A stretch of 64,000 bases of DNA from Aeromicrobium wangtongii (GCF_024584515.1 NZ_CP102173.1:558001-622000); one strand, 5' to 3'. Positions 29,745-39,500 are shown, counted from the stretch's first letter. Notes: generated from the letters alone by a model not told the origin. Program-made: numbers and translations.

Positions 29745-30088
29745 TCACCGGCCCGATGCGGGTGTACCTCCACTCCAGTGCAGAGGTGATCGCCTTGGAG
29801 GCGCCGCTGGAGAAGGGGCAACGCGTGCGCTGGTTCGTCCGGTGGCCCGGTGACATCGCGGAGGGGTACGGCGGGGACCTGGCGACCCGCCTGGGGATCG
29901 CGCCGGCGGACCTGACCGGCGGTCGGCTGCTCGTGGAGGACCACGACTGTTACTTCCCCAGCGCGGACGATGCCGATGCCTGGTGGATCGAAGGGACGGT
30001 GTCGTCCTGGGCCAAGCGGCCCGGCGATCCCGTGGGTTCCTACGTTCTCGTCGATCTGGACGACGTGACGATGAGCCGGTACCAGTAA
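29741..30088 (+). CDS. hypothetical protein, 115 residues, coupled to pdxH
   Basis: Not recognised. Soluble and acidic, with aromatic-rich strands RVRWFVRWPGDIAEGYGG, LLVEDHDCYFPSADDADAWW and VGSYVLVDLDDV; no metal or catalytic motif is clear. GTG 29741 overlaps the pdxH stop as GTGA, so translation is probably coupled; ATG 29756 is a second possible start giving 110 residues. The reading frame continues upstream inside pdxH, but that part is a shadow. A link to vitamin B6 use is only a guess from position. Confidence 0.6.
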   Translation: MITGPMRVYLHSSAEVIALEAPLEKGQRVRWFVRWPGDIAEGYGGDLATRLGIAPADLTGGRLLVEDHDCYFPSADDADAWWIEGTVSSWAKRPGDPVGSYVLVDLDDVTMSRYQ

Positions 30089-30124
30089 GACCTCGGGCGT
30101 GCCGGTGGGCCGCCGGACGGTGGG

Positions 30125-31384
30125 TCAGGCGGCTTGGCGGTAGCCGGTTCGTCGTCGGCGGCGGATGGGTCGCCCGGCGCGGGTGGTGAAGGCGAACCCG
30201 TCGACGGCATTGCCCTCGATGTGCAGACGCCCACGGTGCAACAGGTGATGGCACCTGACGCAGAGCCCGATGAGCTGGTCGACGTCGGTGCGCCCGCCGA
30301 GCGACCACCACACGACGTGGTGGATCTCGAGGTGGGTGTGGTTGCACCCGGGGGTCGCGCAGACCCCGCTCTGGCGGGCGATCACGGATCGGCGTTGCTT
30401 GAGGTTCGGTTGGTACTTCGCGGTGCCGGCGTTCAGGACCTGCGCCTGCCTGGTTCCGCCGTCCGTCTTCATCAGAAAAGCGGTGACCTCGCTGATGCAC
30501 ATGAAGTACATCAGCAGATTCGGCCCGATCGCCCCGTGACCGGCCAGGGTGGCGGGTTCGGTGGGTGGCATCGGGTCGGGACGCAGATACGGCTCCTCGG
30601 TCTGCTGACGGACCCGCTCAGCGGCGGCGGCAACGGTGTCGGCGTCAGCGAACACCGACACGTGCGGCTTCAGCCCCTTGTCCGACGGCAGCTGCCCGCT
30701 GCCCAGGATCGAGGACAGCAGGTCGTCCAACCCCTGCACCCGGCGTTCCGAACCGGACCGGGTGTCGTCGGGGCCATCAGGCGCCGATACGGAGTCCAGG
30801 ACCTTCTTCAGCTTCGCCCCAGTGGTCGTGTTCAAGAACCCCGTCACGTGCCAGCCATCGGGCAGGGCGTTGACCTGGAAGTCCTGCTTGTCCATGCCCT
30901 TCTCCCAGGCATCATCCAAATCGTCCGGATGGGTGCGGTCCTTCAGATGCTTGACCGCCTCGAACAATTCACCCGGCTCATGCTCACGGGCAACCTGGAC
31001 GAACAGTTCCTCGTGCATCCGCATCAGATCCAGACCGACATGCGCCAACCCATAGACGAACACCCGCACATGCGCGGCGCTGATCTGGCCGGTCACGGCG
31101 GCCTCGGCCACGAGCGACAGATCCCGCAATGCCCCGACGCTGCGCACCAAGGCAGTCGCTTGGCCTGCATTCATCCGCAGCTGGGTCCGCACCCAGGCGT
31201 TCAGCGTTGACGCGCCGTCGATCTCGAAATCCTTGGAGGCATCCAGCTCGGCCAGCGCAATCGCCTGCGCCGCATCAAGTGCATCCTTCGCGGCCTGGAT
31301 CGCCACCGCACGCTCCCGTGCGTCCCCGCTTCGCAACGACTGTGCGGCGGTCCGCATCGCGTCGATCGTGGGGGCTGGGTCCAT
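30125..31384 (-). CDS. DUF222 / 13E12-type HNH endonuclease, SOS-controlled
   Basis: A 419-residue protein with an N-terminal DUF222 domain (helical, residues about 25-310) and a C-terminal HNH nuclease domain: GVCATPGCNHTHLEIHHVVW then GLCVRCHHLLHRGRL (about residues 345-395), with zinc-type cysteines and the HH pair. This is the 13E12 repeat family found in many copies in Actinobacteria; its work is uncertain, with DNA repair or mobile-element roles proposed. A perfect LexA box overlaps its promoter, so DNA damage should induce it. Base composition is slightly less GC-rich than the neighbours in its upstream part. No inverted repeats or transposase are seen around it. Confidence 0.9.
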   Translation of the reverse strand: MDPAPTIDAMRTAAQSLRSGDARERAVAIQAAKDALDAAQAIALAELDASKDFEIDGASTLNAWVRTQLRMNAGQATALVRSVGALRDLSLVAEAAVTGQISAAHVRVFVYGLAHVGLDLMRMHEELFVQVAREHEPGELFEAVKHLKDRTHPDDLDDAWEKGMDKQDFQVNALPDGWHVTGFLNTTTGAKLKKVLDSVSAPDGPDDTRSGSERRVQGLDDLLSSILGSGQLPSDKGLKPHVSVFADADTVAAAAERVRQQTEEPYLRPDPMPPTEPATLAGHGAIGPNLLMYFMCISEVTAFLMKTDGGTRQAQVLNAGTAKYQPNLKQRRSVIARQSGVCATPGCNHTHLEIHHVVWWSLGGRTDVDQLIGLCVRCHHLLHRGRLHIEGNAVDGFAFTTRAGRPIRRRRRTGYRQAA

Positions 31385-31390
31385 GGCCTC

Positions 31391-31419
31391 ATTCTACTCG
31401 AACACATGTTCGAATAGAA
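31391..31419 (-). promoter_or_regulatory. LexA (SOS) box overlapping a leaderless -10 box
   Basis: TCGAACACATGTTCGA (31398-31413) is a perfect match to the actinobacterial SOS box TCGAAC-N4-GTTCGA. Flanks extend it to a 28-base palindrome (31392-31419) with one mismatch. On the minus strand TAGAAT (31396-31391) follows, then 6 bases and ATG 31384. LexA bound here would block the -10. Confidence 0.85.
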
Positions 31420-31477
31420 GTGACCAAAGTCCTGTCTTTGCAGCGAAAAACAGTCAAACCAGTTCGCGCCAATGGCG

Positions 31478-32770
31478 TCAGTGCAGGGCGCTGTACTTCG
31501 GTCGCGGAGCCATGTCCTTGCCCTCGCCGTAGACCTCGGTCGAGACACCGGTGACGTCGGCCGGATCGCGACCGGCCTCGGCGAACACCTCACGGGCGAT
31601 GTCGGCCCAGGTCTTGACCGGTCCACCACCGGTGATGTGGTGGATGCCGTAGGGCGCGCCGCTGCGGACGAGGTCGACCAGACCCGCAGCCAGCTCGGCT
31701 GCGGTGGTCAGGCGTCCGTACTGGTCGTCGACCACGGTGGGGCTGACGCCGTCGCGGGCCAGGCGCTCCATCGTCGACACGAAGTTGCCGCCGTCGCCGA
31801 TGACCCAGCTGGTGCGGACGATGTAGTGGCGCGGGACGGTCGACGTCACGGCCTCGCCGGCGGCCTTCGTCTGGCCGTACACACCCAGCGGGGAGACGGC
31901 CTCGTCGACGGTGTGCGTCTCGGCGGTGCCGTCGAAGACGTAGTCGGACGAGACATTGACGAGCGTGAGCCGGTGCTGGGTCGCGATGCGGGCCAGGGTC
32001 GCCACGGCGGTGACGTTGACGGCCCAGGCGGCGCGGCGTCCCTCGGGCGTCTCGGCGCGGTCCACCGCGGTGTAGGCGGCCGCGTTGTAGATCGTGTCGA
32101 CGTCCTTCCACGGGACGGAGTCGTACGAGGCGGGATCGGTCAGGTCCAGGTCGGCGCGGGTCAGGGCCAGCGCATCGGGCAGCAGCTCGCGCAGCGCACG
32201 GCCGAGCTGGCCGTCCGCGCCGAGGATGACCGATCGGCGCGGGGCGATGGGCTCGACGTCGGCGAGGCGGGGGTGCGCCTTGTCCTTGTCGGACACCTCT
32301 GCCAGCGGCAGCGGCCACGGGATCGCGACGGTCTCGTCCAGCAGGTTGAGGTTGGTGTACTTCGCGTCCGCGGACCAGTGCTCGTTGACCAGGTACGAGT
32401 AGGCGGTGCGGTCCTCGAGCGTCTGGTAGGAGTTGGCGACGCCACGGGGCACGAAGACCGCGACCCCGGGCTCGATCTCGATCGAGAACGACTGGCCGAA
32501 GGTGTCACCCGCACGCAGGTCGACCCAGGCGCCGAAGACGCGGCCGACGACGACCGAGACGAGCTTGTCCCACGGCTCGGCGTGGATGCCGCGGGTCGCG
32601 CCGGCGGTGTTGTTGTACGAGACGTTGTGCTGGACCGGTCCGAAGTCGGGCAGGCCGGCGGCGATCATCTTCTCGCGCTGCCAGTTCTCGATGAACCAGC
32701 CGCGGTTGTCCGCGTGGACGGGGATGCGCAGGACGAGCAGCCCCGGGATCGGGGTCGTGGTGACGTCCAT
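31478..32770 (-). CDS. fused dTDP-4-dehydrorhamnose 3,5-epimerase and reductase
   Basis: Two-domain enzyme (430 residues) for the last two steps of dTDP-L-rhamnose synthesis. Residues 1-180 are RmlC-like: HADNRGWFIENWQREKM, TRGIHAEPWDKLVSVV with the catalytic His, and VPRGVANSYQTLEDRTAYSY. Residues 185-430 are RmlD-like: ILGADGQLGRALRE (NADPH site), VSSDYVFDG, and YGQTKAAGE (YxxxK). ATG 32770 is preferred; GTG 32776 overlaps the rmlB stop and is a second choice. It follows rmlB on the same strand without a gap, so rmlB and rmlCD form an operon, with rmlA divergent. Confidence 0.93.
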   Translation of the reverse strand: MDVTTTPIPGLLVLRIPVHADNRGWFIENWQREKMIAAGLPDFGPVQHNVSYNNTAGATRGIHAEPWDKLVSVVVGRVFGAWVDLRAGDTFGQSFSIEIEPGVAVFVPRGVANSYQTLEDRTAYSYLVNEHWSADAKYTNLNLLDETVAIPWPLPLAEVSDKDKAHPRLADVEPIAPRRSVILGADGQLGRALRELLPDALALTRADLDLTDPASYDSVPWKDVDTIYNAAAYTAVDRAETPEGRRAAWAVNVTAVATLARIATQHRLTLVNVSSDYVFDGTAETHTVDEAVSPLGVYGQTKAAGEAVTSTVPRHYIVRTSWVIGDGGNFVSTMERLARDGVSPTVVDDQYGRLTTAAELAAGLVDLVRSGAPYGIHHITGGGPVKTWADIAREVFAEAGRDPADVTGVSTEVYGEGKDMAPRPKYSALH

Positions 32771-32772
32771 GG

Positions 32773-33843
<1,071 letters not shown>

Positions 33844-33851
33844 GGTCGGCC

Positions 33852-34715
33852 ATGCGAGGAATCATCCTGGCCGGGGGAACCGGCTCACGTCTGCACCCGG
33901 TGACCAAGGCGGTCAGCAAGCAGCTGATGCCGGTCTACGACAAGCCGATGATCTACTACCCGCTGTCGACGCTGATCCTGGCCGGCATCTCCGAGGTCCT
34001 GATCATCACGACGCCGCACGACGCCGATCAGTTCGAGCGGCTGCTCGGCGACGGCTCGCAGTTCGGCATCACCATCACCTATGCGCAGCAGCCCAGCCCC
34101 GACGGCCTGGCGCAGGCGTTCGTGATCGGCGCCGACCACATCGGCGACGAGTCGGTCGCGCTCGTCCTGGGCGACAACATCTTCTACGGTGCCGGCCTGG
34201 GCACCCAGCTGGCCCGCTTCGAGGACGTCGACGGCGCGGTCATCTTCGGCTACCGGGTCAAGGACCCGTCCGCATCGGGTGTCGTGGAGTTCGACGCCGA
34301 GGGCAAGGCGATCTCGCTGGAGGAGAAGCCCGAGGTCCCCAAGAGCCACTTCGCGGTGCCGGGGCTGTACTTCTACGGCAACGACGTGGTCGAGAAGTCC
34401 CGCACGCTGAAGCCCTCGGCGCGTGGCGAGCTGGAGATCACCGACCTGAACCGCCTCTACCTGGAGGAGGGACGCCTGCAGGTCGACGTCCTGGAGCGCG
34501 GTGTCGCCTGGCTCGACACCGGCACCTTCGACGGGCTGGCCGAGGCCGGCGAGTTCATCCGCACCGTCCAGCACCGCCAGGGCCTGTCGATCGGCTGCCC
34601 CGAGGAAGCCGCGTGGCGAGCCGGGTTCCTGTCCGACGAGGGCCTGCGCGCGCAGGCCGCCGCCTACGCCAAGAGCGGCTACGGCGAGTACCTGCTCGGC
34701 CTGCTGGCCGAGTAG
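33852..34715 (+). CDS. rmlA: glucose-1-phosphate thymidylyltransferase
   Basis: First step of dTDP-rhamnose synthesis: dTTP and glucose-1-phosphate give dTDP-glucose. 287 residues. [20 protein letters not shown] is the nucleotide-binding signature, followed by [31 protein letters not shown] holds the metal Asp, and [18 protein letters not shown] the sugar-site region. It shares the divergent promoter region with rmlB, so the supply of all three proteins is likely to be set together. Confidence 0.96.
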   Translation: MRGIILAGGTGSRLHPVTKAVSKQLMPVYDKPMIYYPLSTLILAGISEVLIITTPHDADQFERLLGDGSQFGITITYAQQPSPDGLAQAFVIGADHIGDESVALVLGDNIFYGAGLGTQLARFEDVDGAVIFGYRVKDPSASGVVEFDAEGKAISLEEKPEVPKSHFAVPGLYFYGNDVVEKSRTLKPSARGELEITDLNRLYLEEGRLQVDVLERGVAWLDTGTFDGLAEAGEFIRTVQHRQGLSIGCPEEAAWRAGFLSDEGLRAQAAAYAKSGYGEYLLGLLAE

Positions 34716-34747
34716 GAGTTCACCCGGCGTCCACCCCGGCTCCTGCT

Positions 34748-34761
34748 GCCGGACGTCCGGC
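34748..34761. repeat. perfect 14-base palindrome GCCGGACGTCCGGC
   Basis: In the 63-base gap between rmlA and the DedA gene. As a hairpin it could help end rmlA transcription; as DNA it could be an operator for the DedA gene. No other copy was seen. Confidence 0.35.
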
Positions 34762-34778
34762 GCCGGCACCGTGGAGGC

Positions 34779-35411
34779 ATGAACGAGCTGATGCCTCTCG
34801 GCGCAGGGTTCGCGCTGGCGTTCGCGGAGTCGGGCCTCGGCCTGGGCATGCTGCTGCCGGGGGAGACCGCGGTCGTGCTGCTGGCGGCCACGATGGGGTC
34901 GGCCGGCCAGCTGTTCGCCCTCGGGGTCGTCGTGATGGTCGGCGCCAGCCTCGGCGACCACGTCGGATACCTCCTGGGCCGGCGCTGCGGCGACGCGCTG
35001 GGCCAGACGCGGGCGGTCCGGCGGCTCGGCCGGCACCACTACGAGCGGGCGACCGATCTGCTGCGCCGCCGCGGCGGGACTGCGGTGTTCATGACCCGTC
35101 TCGTCCCAGTGGTGCGCACGCTGACGCCGGCCGCCGCCGGTGCGTCCGGCCTGGGATACCGCCGCTTCGCGATCGCCTCGCTGTCGGGCTCGGCTGTGTG
35201 GTCGACTGCCTACGTCGGGGGAGGGTCGGTCGTCGCGGGCTTGGCGACGGTCACCACGGGCACCCTCGGGCGCGCGTCGTGGCTGCTGCTCGTCCTGCTG
35301 GCCCTGGCCGTCCTGCCGGTCCTGCTGGTCCGCGCCGTCACCGGGGTGCGACCTGCGGCAGCCGCCCCCGAGGTCGGATCGCTCGAGCTCGCGCTCAGGA
35401 CCCGCGGGTGA
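34779..35411 (+). CDS. DedA-family (VTT domain) membrane protein
   Basis: Integral membrane protein of 210 residues with about five helices. DedA proteins are thought to flip lipids such as undecaprenyl phosphate across the membrane. The family stretches are visible: AFAESGLGLGMLLPGETAVV, GDHVGYLLGRRCG, FMTRLVPVVRTLTPAAAGAS, and GSAVWSTAYVGGG. The conserved E in the first stretch and R in the MTRLVPVVR stretch are retained. The ATG is preceded by GGAGG at close spacing. It overlaps the end of the converging MFS gene by 17 bases. A lipid-carrier role would fit the rml neighbourhood but is inference. Confidence 0.88.
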   Translation: MNELMPLGAGFALAFAESGLGLGMLLPGETAVVLLAATMGSAGQLFALGVVVMVGASLGDHVGYLLGRRCGDALGQTRAVRRLGRHHYERATDLLRRRGGTAVFMTRLVPVVRTLTPAAAGASGLGYRRFAIASLSGSAVWSTAYVGGGSVVAGLATVTTGTLGRASWLLLVLLALAVLPVLLVRAVTGVRPAAAAPEVGSLELALRTRG

Positions 35412-36681
35412 CGCGGTAGCGGACGAACGACGGGACGGCGAGCGATGCCACGACCACCCCGATCACGACGAGCACACCTCCGCCGGCCGCAGCGGCCGCG
35501 GTGCCGACCGCGGCCGCCGTGGCCCCGTGCAGGGTGTCCGCGATCCGCGGGCCACCGGCCACCACCACGATGAAGACGCCTTGCAGCCGGCCGCGCATCG
35601 CGTCATCGGCCGCCGACAGCAGCATGCTGGACCGGAAGGCCGCCGAGGCCATGTCGGCCGCACCACCGACCACGAGCATCGCCAGTGCGACAACCAGCAT
35701 CGCGGTCGTCCACCGGTCGGCGAGGGCGACAGCGACACCGAAGCCGATCATCGCCACGCCCCACACGACGATGCAGATGACCACAGCGAGGCCCTGCCGG
35801 CGGACCCGCGAGACCCAGCCGCTGAACACACCGCCGATCACGGCACCGGCCGGGATCGCGGCGAACAGCAGCGCGAAGACGAGGCCGCCGTCGTCCGGGC
35901 CGTCGAAGCTCACGTGGGCGATCTCGGGGAACAGCGCACGGGGCATGCCGAAGACCATCGCGATCAGATCGACGACGAACGACATCATCAGGACGGGCTG
36001 GGTGCGCAGGTACACGAATCCGTCGATCACGGCGCGGACGCCCGGCACCGCGGTCGCGGCGTCCATCACCGGCAGGCTGGGCAGGCGCAGCACCGCGCCG
36101 AGCGTCGCGAACAGGGTCAGCGTGTCGATCAGGTAGAGCCAGGCGAAGCCCGTGAAGGGGATGAGGATGCCGGCCACGAGCGGCCCGGCGATCGCCCCGG
36201 CCATCGTGACGGTCATGTTGAGCGAGTTCGCCGCCGGCAGCAGCAGCGGATCGACGATCTTGGGCAGGATCGCGCTGCGGGTCGGCTGGTTGACGGCGAA
36301 GAATGCCTGCTGGACCGAGAACAGGCACAGCAGCAGCCAGACGTTGGTGTTGCCGGCGGCGGCCTGCGCCCAGAACAGGGCGCTGGTGACGATCAGGCCG
36401 ACCGTCGTGACGATCAGCATCGTGCGGCGATCGAAGACGTCCGCCAGCGCGCCGCCGTACAGGCCGAACACGACCAGCGGGACGAGGCCGAACACCCCGG
36501 CCAGGCCCACGTACGCCGATGAGCCGGTGTCGGCGTACAGCTGGGCGGGCACCGCGACGACGGTGAGCTGGGCGCCCACCACGGTGATGATGTTCGCCAG
36601 CCACAGGCGCCGGAAGTGGGGGCTCCTCAGCGGCCGGACGTCGGCGAGCAGGTGCGACAGGGAGCGGCGTGCGTCGGTCAG
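35395..36681 (-). CDS. MFS transporter, probable CTG start
   Basis: A 428-residue 12-helix transporter of the group with MFS_3-like exporters (GALADVFDRRTMLIVTT is motif A; NQPTRSAILPKIV; substrate unknown). The first ATG/GTG/TTG in frame (GTG 36582) would cut off the start of helix 1. The upstream codons still encode typical family sequence, FRRLWLANIITVVGAQL, and the frame opens with CTG at 36681-36679 overlapping the stop of the upstream gene as CTGA. That layout is the same as ATGA/GTGA coupling, so a CTG start is the best reading. It is the last gene of the photolyase/thioesterase/MFS run. Confidence 0.8.
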   Translation of the reverse strand: MTDARRSLSHLLADVRPLRSPHFRRLWLANIITVVGAQLTVVAVPAQLYADTGSSAYVGLAGVFGLVPLVVFGLYGGALADVFDRRTMLIVTTVGLIVTSALFWAQAAAGNTNVWLLLCLFSVQQAFFAVNQPTRSAILPKIVDPLLLPAANSLNMTVTMAGAIAGPLVAGILIPFTGFAWLYLIDTLTLFATLGAVLRLPSLPVMDAATAVPGVRAVIDGFVYLRTQPVLMMSFVVDLIAMVFGMPRALFPEIAHVSFDGPDDGGLVFALLFAAIPAGAVIGGVFSGWVSRVRRQGLAVVICIVVWGVAMIGFGVAVALADRWTTAMLVVALAMLVVGGAADMASAAFRSSMLLSAADDAMRGRLQGVFIVVVAGGPRIADTLHGATAAAVGTAAAAAGGGVLVVIGVVVASLAVPSFVRYRVTRGS

Positions 36682-37388
36682 CGGAATGCCTCGGCGTCGA
36701 CCTGGATCCAGATCTGCTCCGCGCGGCCCAGCAGCTCACCGCCTGCGGTGTACAGAGCCGTGTCGGTGATGAACTTGCGGCCGTCCCGGTTGCGCAGCAC
36801 TCCCGTCACCAGGCATTCCTCGCCGGCGCGCGGGGGCCGGACGACCTCGGCGGTCATGCGTCCCAGCACCATGACCTGCTTGGTGAAGTCGGCGGCCCAC
36901 CCGCCGGGGCAGTCCAGCGCGGCCCAGGTCGTCGGGACGTCCAGCGCGCCGTCGGCGCCGCCGAAGGCCGCGTGCGGAGTCCACGCAGCCGCCGTCCGGT
37001 GCTCGTCGACGGGGCCGGGGAACAGGCGCAGGCCGTCACCGTCCCCGCGGGCCGTCCCGCACGTGAAGCAGCGGTCGAAGGGGTGATGGGTGAAGCCGGG
37101 ATAGGCCGCCAGCGCCTGCTTCGCCTCCGCGGCGGTGGGTGCGGGCGGCACGTCACGGGCGAACTGGCCGGGCCCGGCCGATCCGACGACGGCGCCCCCG
37201 GTGGTCAGCAGGCGCACCTCTCCCGTCTCGGAGTCGTGCTCCCAGGTCAGCGCCGTGTCCAGGGGCGGCGGGATGCGCAGGGTCGAGGTGACGGGGCCGG
37301 AGCCGAGCTGGGCGGCCAGGAGGCCTGCGACGTATCCGCCGTTGCCGGAGTGCTCGGGACCGTTGAACTGTGCGGGGATGGTCACCAT
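36678..37388 (-). CDS. thioesterase-like (hotdog) protein with CxxC motif
   Basis: A 236-residue soluble protein resembling the acyl-CoA thioesterase superfamily, with two hotdog-like halves: FNGPEHSGNGGYVAGLLAAQ at the N-terminus (helix of the hotdog fold) and ALDCPGGWAADF with the C-terminal strands. Between them HHPFDRCFTCGTARGDGDGL carries a CxxC and a glycine-rich loop, of unknown purpose. ATG 37388 is 10 bases after the photolyase stop. TAATGT (37401-37396) is a possible own -10 but overlaps that stop codon and may be chance. Confidence 0.75.
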   Translation of the reverse strand: MVTIPAQFNGPEHSGNGGYVAGLLAAQLGSGPVTSTLRIPPPLDTALTWEHDSETGEVRLLTTGGAVVGSAGPGQFARDVPPAPTAAEAKQALAAYPGFTHHPFDRCFTCGTARGDGDGLRLFPGPVDEHRTAAAWTPHAAFGGADGALDVPTTWAALDCPGGWAADFTKQVMVLGRMTAEVVRPPRAGEECLVTGVLRNRDGRKFITDTALYTAGGELLGRAEQIWIQVDAEAFR

Positions 37389-37398
37389 GGCGGTGACA

Positions 37399-38754
37399 TT
37401 ACCGACCCGCTCGGATGGCGTCATAGCGGCGCAGCGACTCGGCGCGTTCCTCGGCGTGGTCGACGATCGGCGCGGGGTAGCCGGCGGGCGGCTCGGCCAT
37501 CTCCCACGGCGTGTGCACGTGCTTGGCCGGGACGTCGGCCAGCTCGGGCACCCAGCGCCGGACGTACCGGCCGTCGGGGTCGAACTTCTTGCCCTGGGTC
37601 ATGGGGTTGAAGACCCGGAAGTACGGCGAGGCATCCGTGCCCGAGCCGGCGACCCACTGCCAGCCGTGCTGGTTGGAGGCCAGGTCGGCGTCCGCCAGGA
37701 GGTCGAGGAAGTGGCGGGCGCCGTGCTGCCACTCCAGGTGCAGGTCCTTGACCAGGAAGCTCGCCACGATCATGCGTACCCGGTTGTGCATCCAGCCCTC
37801 CGCGCGCAGCTGGCGCATGCCGGCATCGACGATCGGGATGCCGGTCTGCCCGGTCTTCCACGCCTCGAGGTCGTCGCCCGGGTGGTCGTAGGTCATCGCC
37901 TCGAAGGTGTGGTCGTAGTAGCCGAACGCCGAGTCGGGCCGCTGGTGCAGGACATCGGCGTAGAACTCCCGGAACCCGAGCTCGCGGGTGTACGCATCGG
38001 CCCCGGACAAGCTCAGCGTCGCCAGGTCGGCCAGCATCGTCCGCGGGTGGATCGAGCCCCACTTGAGGTGCACCGACATCCGCGACGTCCGGTCGGGGCC
38101 CGGCAGGTCCCGGGCGGTGTCGTAGTCCGGCAGGTCGTCGTCCATGAAGGCGTGCCAGCGCTCGAGCGCAGCCTCCTCGCCGAGGGGCGGCAGGGTCAGG
38201 CCGTCGGGGACGGGCGCCTCGTCGATGCGGTGGGTGCGGCCGGTCGGACGCAGCCACGGCGCGTCGTCGACGCGATCGGCCGGGGCTCGCCAGCCGTGCT
38301 CGGCCCACCGCCGGTACCAAGGCGTGAATACCCGGAACCCGGTGCCGTCGGGCTTGGTGACCCGGCCGGGCGCGACGGCATAGGGCGATCCGGTCCGGAC
38401 CAGCGCGATGCCGTGCTCCGCGAGGGCCTGCTCGACGGCGGCATCGCGGCGGGCCCCGTACGGCGCGTAGTCCGCCGACACGTGGACGCTCGTCGCGCCC
38501 GCCGCCCGGGCGACCCTGGTCACCTCCGCGACCGGATCGCCGTGCACGACGTGCAGCCCGCCGATGCGGTCGGACAGCTGCGCCAGCAGGCGGGAGAGGT
38601 AGGCGACGCGGGTCGTGGCGCGCGGCGTCCAGAGGGTGTCGTCGAGGACGAACAGCGGAACGACCCCGTCCGGCCCCGCGGCGATCGCCTGGTGGAGCGC
38701 CGGGTGGTCGCCGAGACGCAGGTCACGGCGGAACCACATCACGGACGTCGCCAT
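37399..38754 (-). CDS. deoxyribodipyrimidine photolyase
   Basis: Light-driven repair of pyrimidine dimers. 451 residues. The N-terminal domain has VMWFRRDLRLGDHPALHQAI and binds an antenna pigment. The C-terminal FAD domain has WGSIHPRTM, ELGFREFYADVLHQRP, GQTGIPIVDAGMRQL, WMHNRVRMIVASFLVKDL, and DADLASNQHGWQW with the Trp residues of electron transfer. ATG 38754 is chosen (GGGAG just before it, CACAAT 7 bases upstream); ATG 38763 would add three residues. Divergent from ideR, 55 bases between the starts. Confidence 0.94.
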   Translation of the reverse strand: MATSVMWFRRDLRLGDHPALHQAIAAGPDGVVPLFVLDDTLWTPRATTRVAYLSRLLAQLSDRIGGLHVVHGDPVAEVTRVARAAGATSVHVSADYAPYGARRDAAVEQALAEHGIALVRTGSPYAVAPGRVTKPDGTGFRVFTPWYRRWAEHGWRAPADRVDDAPWLRPTGRTHRIDEAPVPDGLTLPPLGEEAALERWHAFMDDDLPDYDTARDLPGPDRTSRMSVHLKWGSIHPRTMLADLATLSLSGADAYTRELGFREFYADVLHQRPDSAFGYYDHTFEAMTYDHPGDDLEAWKTGQTGIPIVDAGMRQLRAEGWMHNRVRMIVASFLVKDLHLEWQHGARHFLDLLADADLASNQHGWQWVAGSGTDASPYFRVFNPMTQGKKFDPDGRYVRRWVPELADVPAKHVHTPWEMAEPPAGYPAPIVDHAEERAESLRRYDAIRAGR

Positions 38755-38761
38755 GTCTCCC

Positions 38762-38803
38762 ATTGTGCGGCGTGGTGGAGAAGCTCGCAGGGCATGGGAC
38801 AAT
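38762..38803. promoter_or_regulatory. divergent promoters, photolyase (minus) and ideR (plus)
   Basis: Minus CACAAT (38767-38762), 7 bases, ATG 38754. Plus GACAAT (38798-38803), 6 bases, GTG 38810. No IdeR-type box (TTAGGTTAG...CTAACCTAA) is visible here, so autoregulation is not apparent. Confidence 0.5.
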
Positions 38804-38809
38804 GGACGG

Positions 38810-39499
38810 GTGAGCGAGCTGATCGACACCACCGAGATGTACCTCCGCACGGTCTATGAGCTGGAGGAAGAGGGGATTGTCCCGCTGCGTGCGCGCATCG
38901 CCGAGCGCCTGCACCAGAGCGGACCGACGGTCTCCCAGACCGTTGCGCGCATGGAGCGCGACGGCCTGCTCGCCGTCGAGGGCGACCGGCACCTCGAGCT
39001 CTCGGAGAAGGGCCGCCAGCTGGCCACCCGGGTCATGCGCAAGCACCGTCTCGCCGAGCGCCTGCTGATCGACGTCATCGGTCTGGAGATCGAGTACGTC
39101 CACGAGGAGGCGTGCCGCTGGGAGCACGTGATGTCCGAGCAGGTCGAGCGCCGGCTCATCAAGATCCTCGAGCACCCGACCGAGTCGCCCTACGGCAACC
39201 CCATCCCCGGTCTGGCCGAGCTGGGCCAGGTCGTCGACGAGGACCGGTTCCTCAGCGGCGTCGTGGCGATGACCAAGGCCGTCGCGCAGAGCACCGAGCC
39301 GAAGCGCCTGGTGATCCGGCGCATCGCCGAGGAGCTGCAGAAGGACACCGAGGTCATGTCGGTCCTGCGGCGCGTCGGGGCACTGCCGGGCAACGACGTC
39401 CTGGTGTCGCTCGGACACGACGGCGTCATCGTGGCGCGGCAGGCCGAGACGGCCGAGATCGACCTCGAGGCAGCCGGCCACATCTTCGTCACCGCCTGA
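38810..39499 (+). CDS. ideR: iron-dependent transcriptional repressor, IdeR/DtxR type
   Basis: Fe(II)-activated repressor of iron uptake genes. 229 residues, matching the three-domain IdeR/DtxR length. Residues 1-73 hold the winged helix (LRARIAERLHQSGPTVSQTV, MERDGLLAVEGDRHLELSEK); 74-140 the metal and dimer domain with HRLAERLL and HEEACRWEHVMS (His, Cys, Glu and His metal ligands), plus Met-10 in TTEMYLRTVYELEEEG; the last 75 residues an SH3-like domain. It is read as IdeR/DtxR rather than MntR because of the Cys ligand and the SH3 domain. GTG 38810 is set by GACAAT 6 bases upstream. Confidence 0.93.
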   Translation: MSELIDTTEMYLRTVYELEEEGIVPLRARIAERLHQSGPTVSQTVARMERDGLLAVEGDRHLELSEKGRQLATRVMRKHRLAERLLIDVIGLEIEYVHEEACRWEHVMSEQVERRLIKILEHPTESPYGNPIPGLAELGQVVDEDRFLSGVVAMTKAVAQSTEPKRLVIRRIAEELQKDTEVMSVLRRVGALPGNDVLVSLGHDGVIVARQAETAEIDLEAAGHIFVTA

Positions 39500-39500
39500 C

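Noticed and set aside
30125-31384. HNH/DUF222 gene as part of a mobile element
   Set aside because: No flanking repeats, transposase or intron structure were seen; the SOS box points to a normal LexA-regulated gene.
38763-38810. An IdeR box in the ideR or photolyase promoter
   Set aside because: No TTAGGTTAG-type palindrome is visible.
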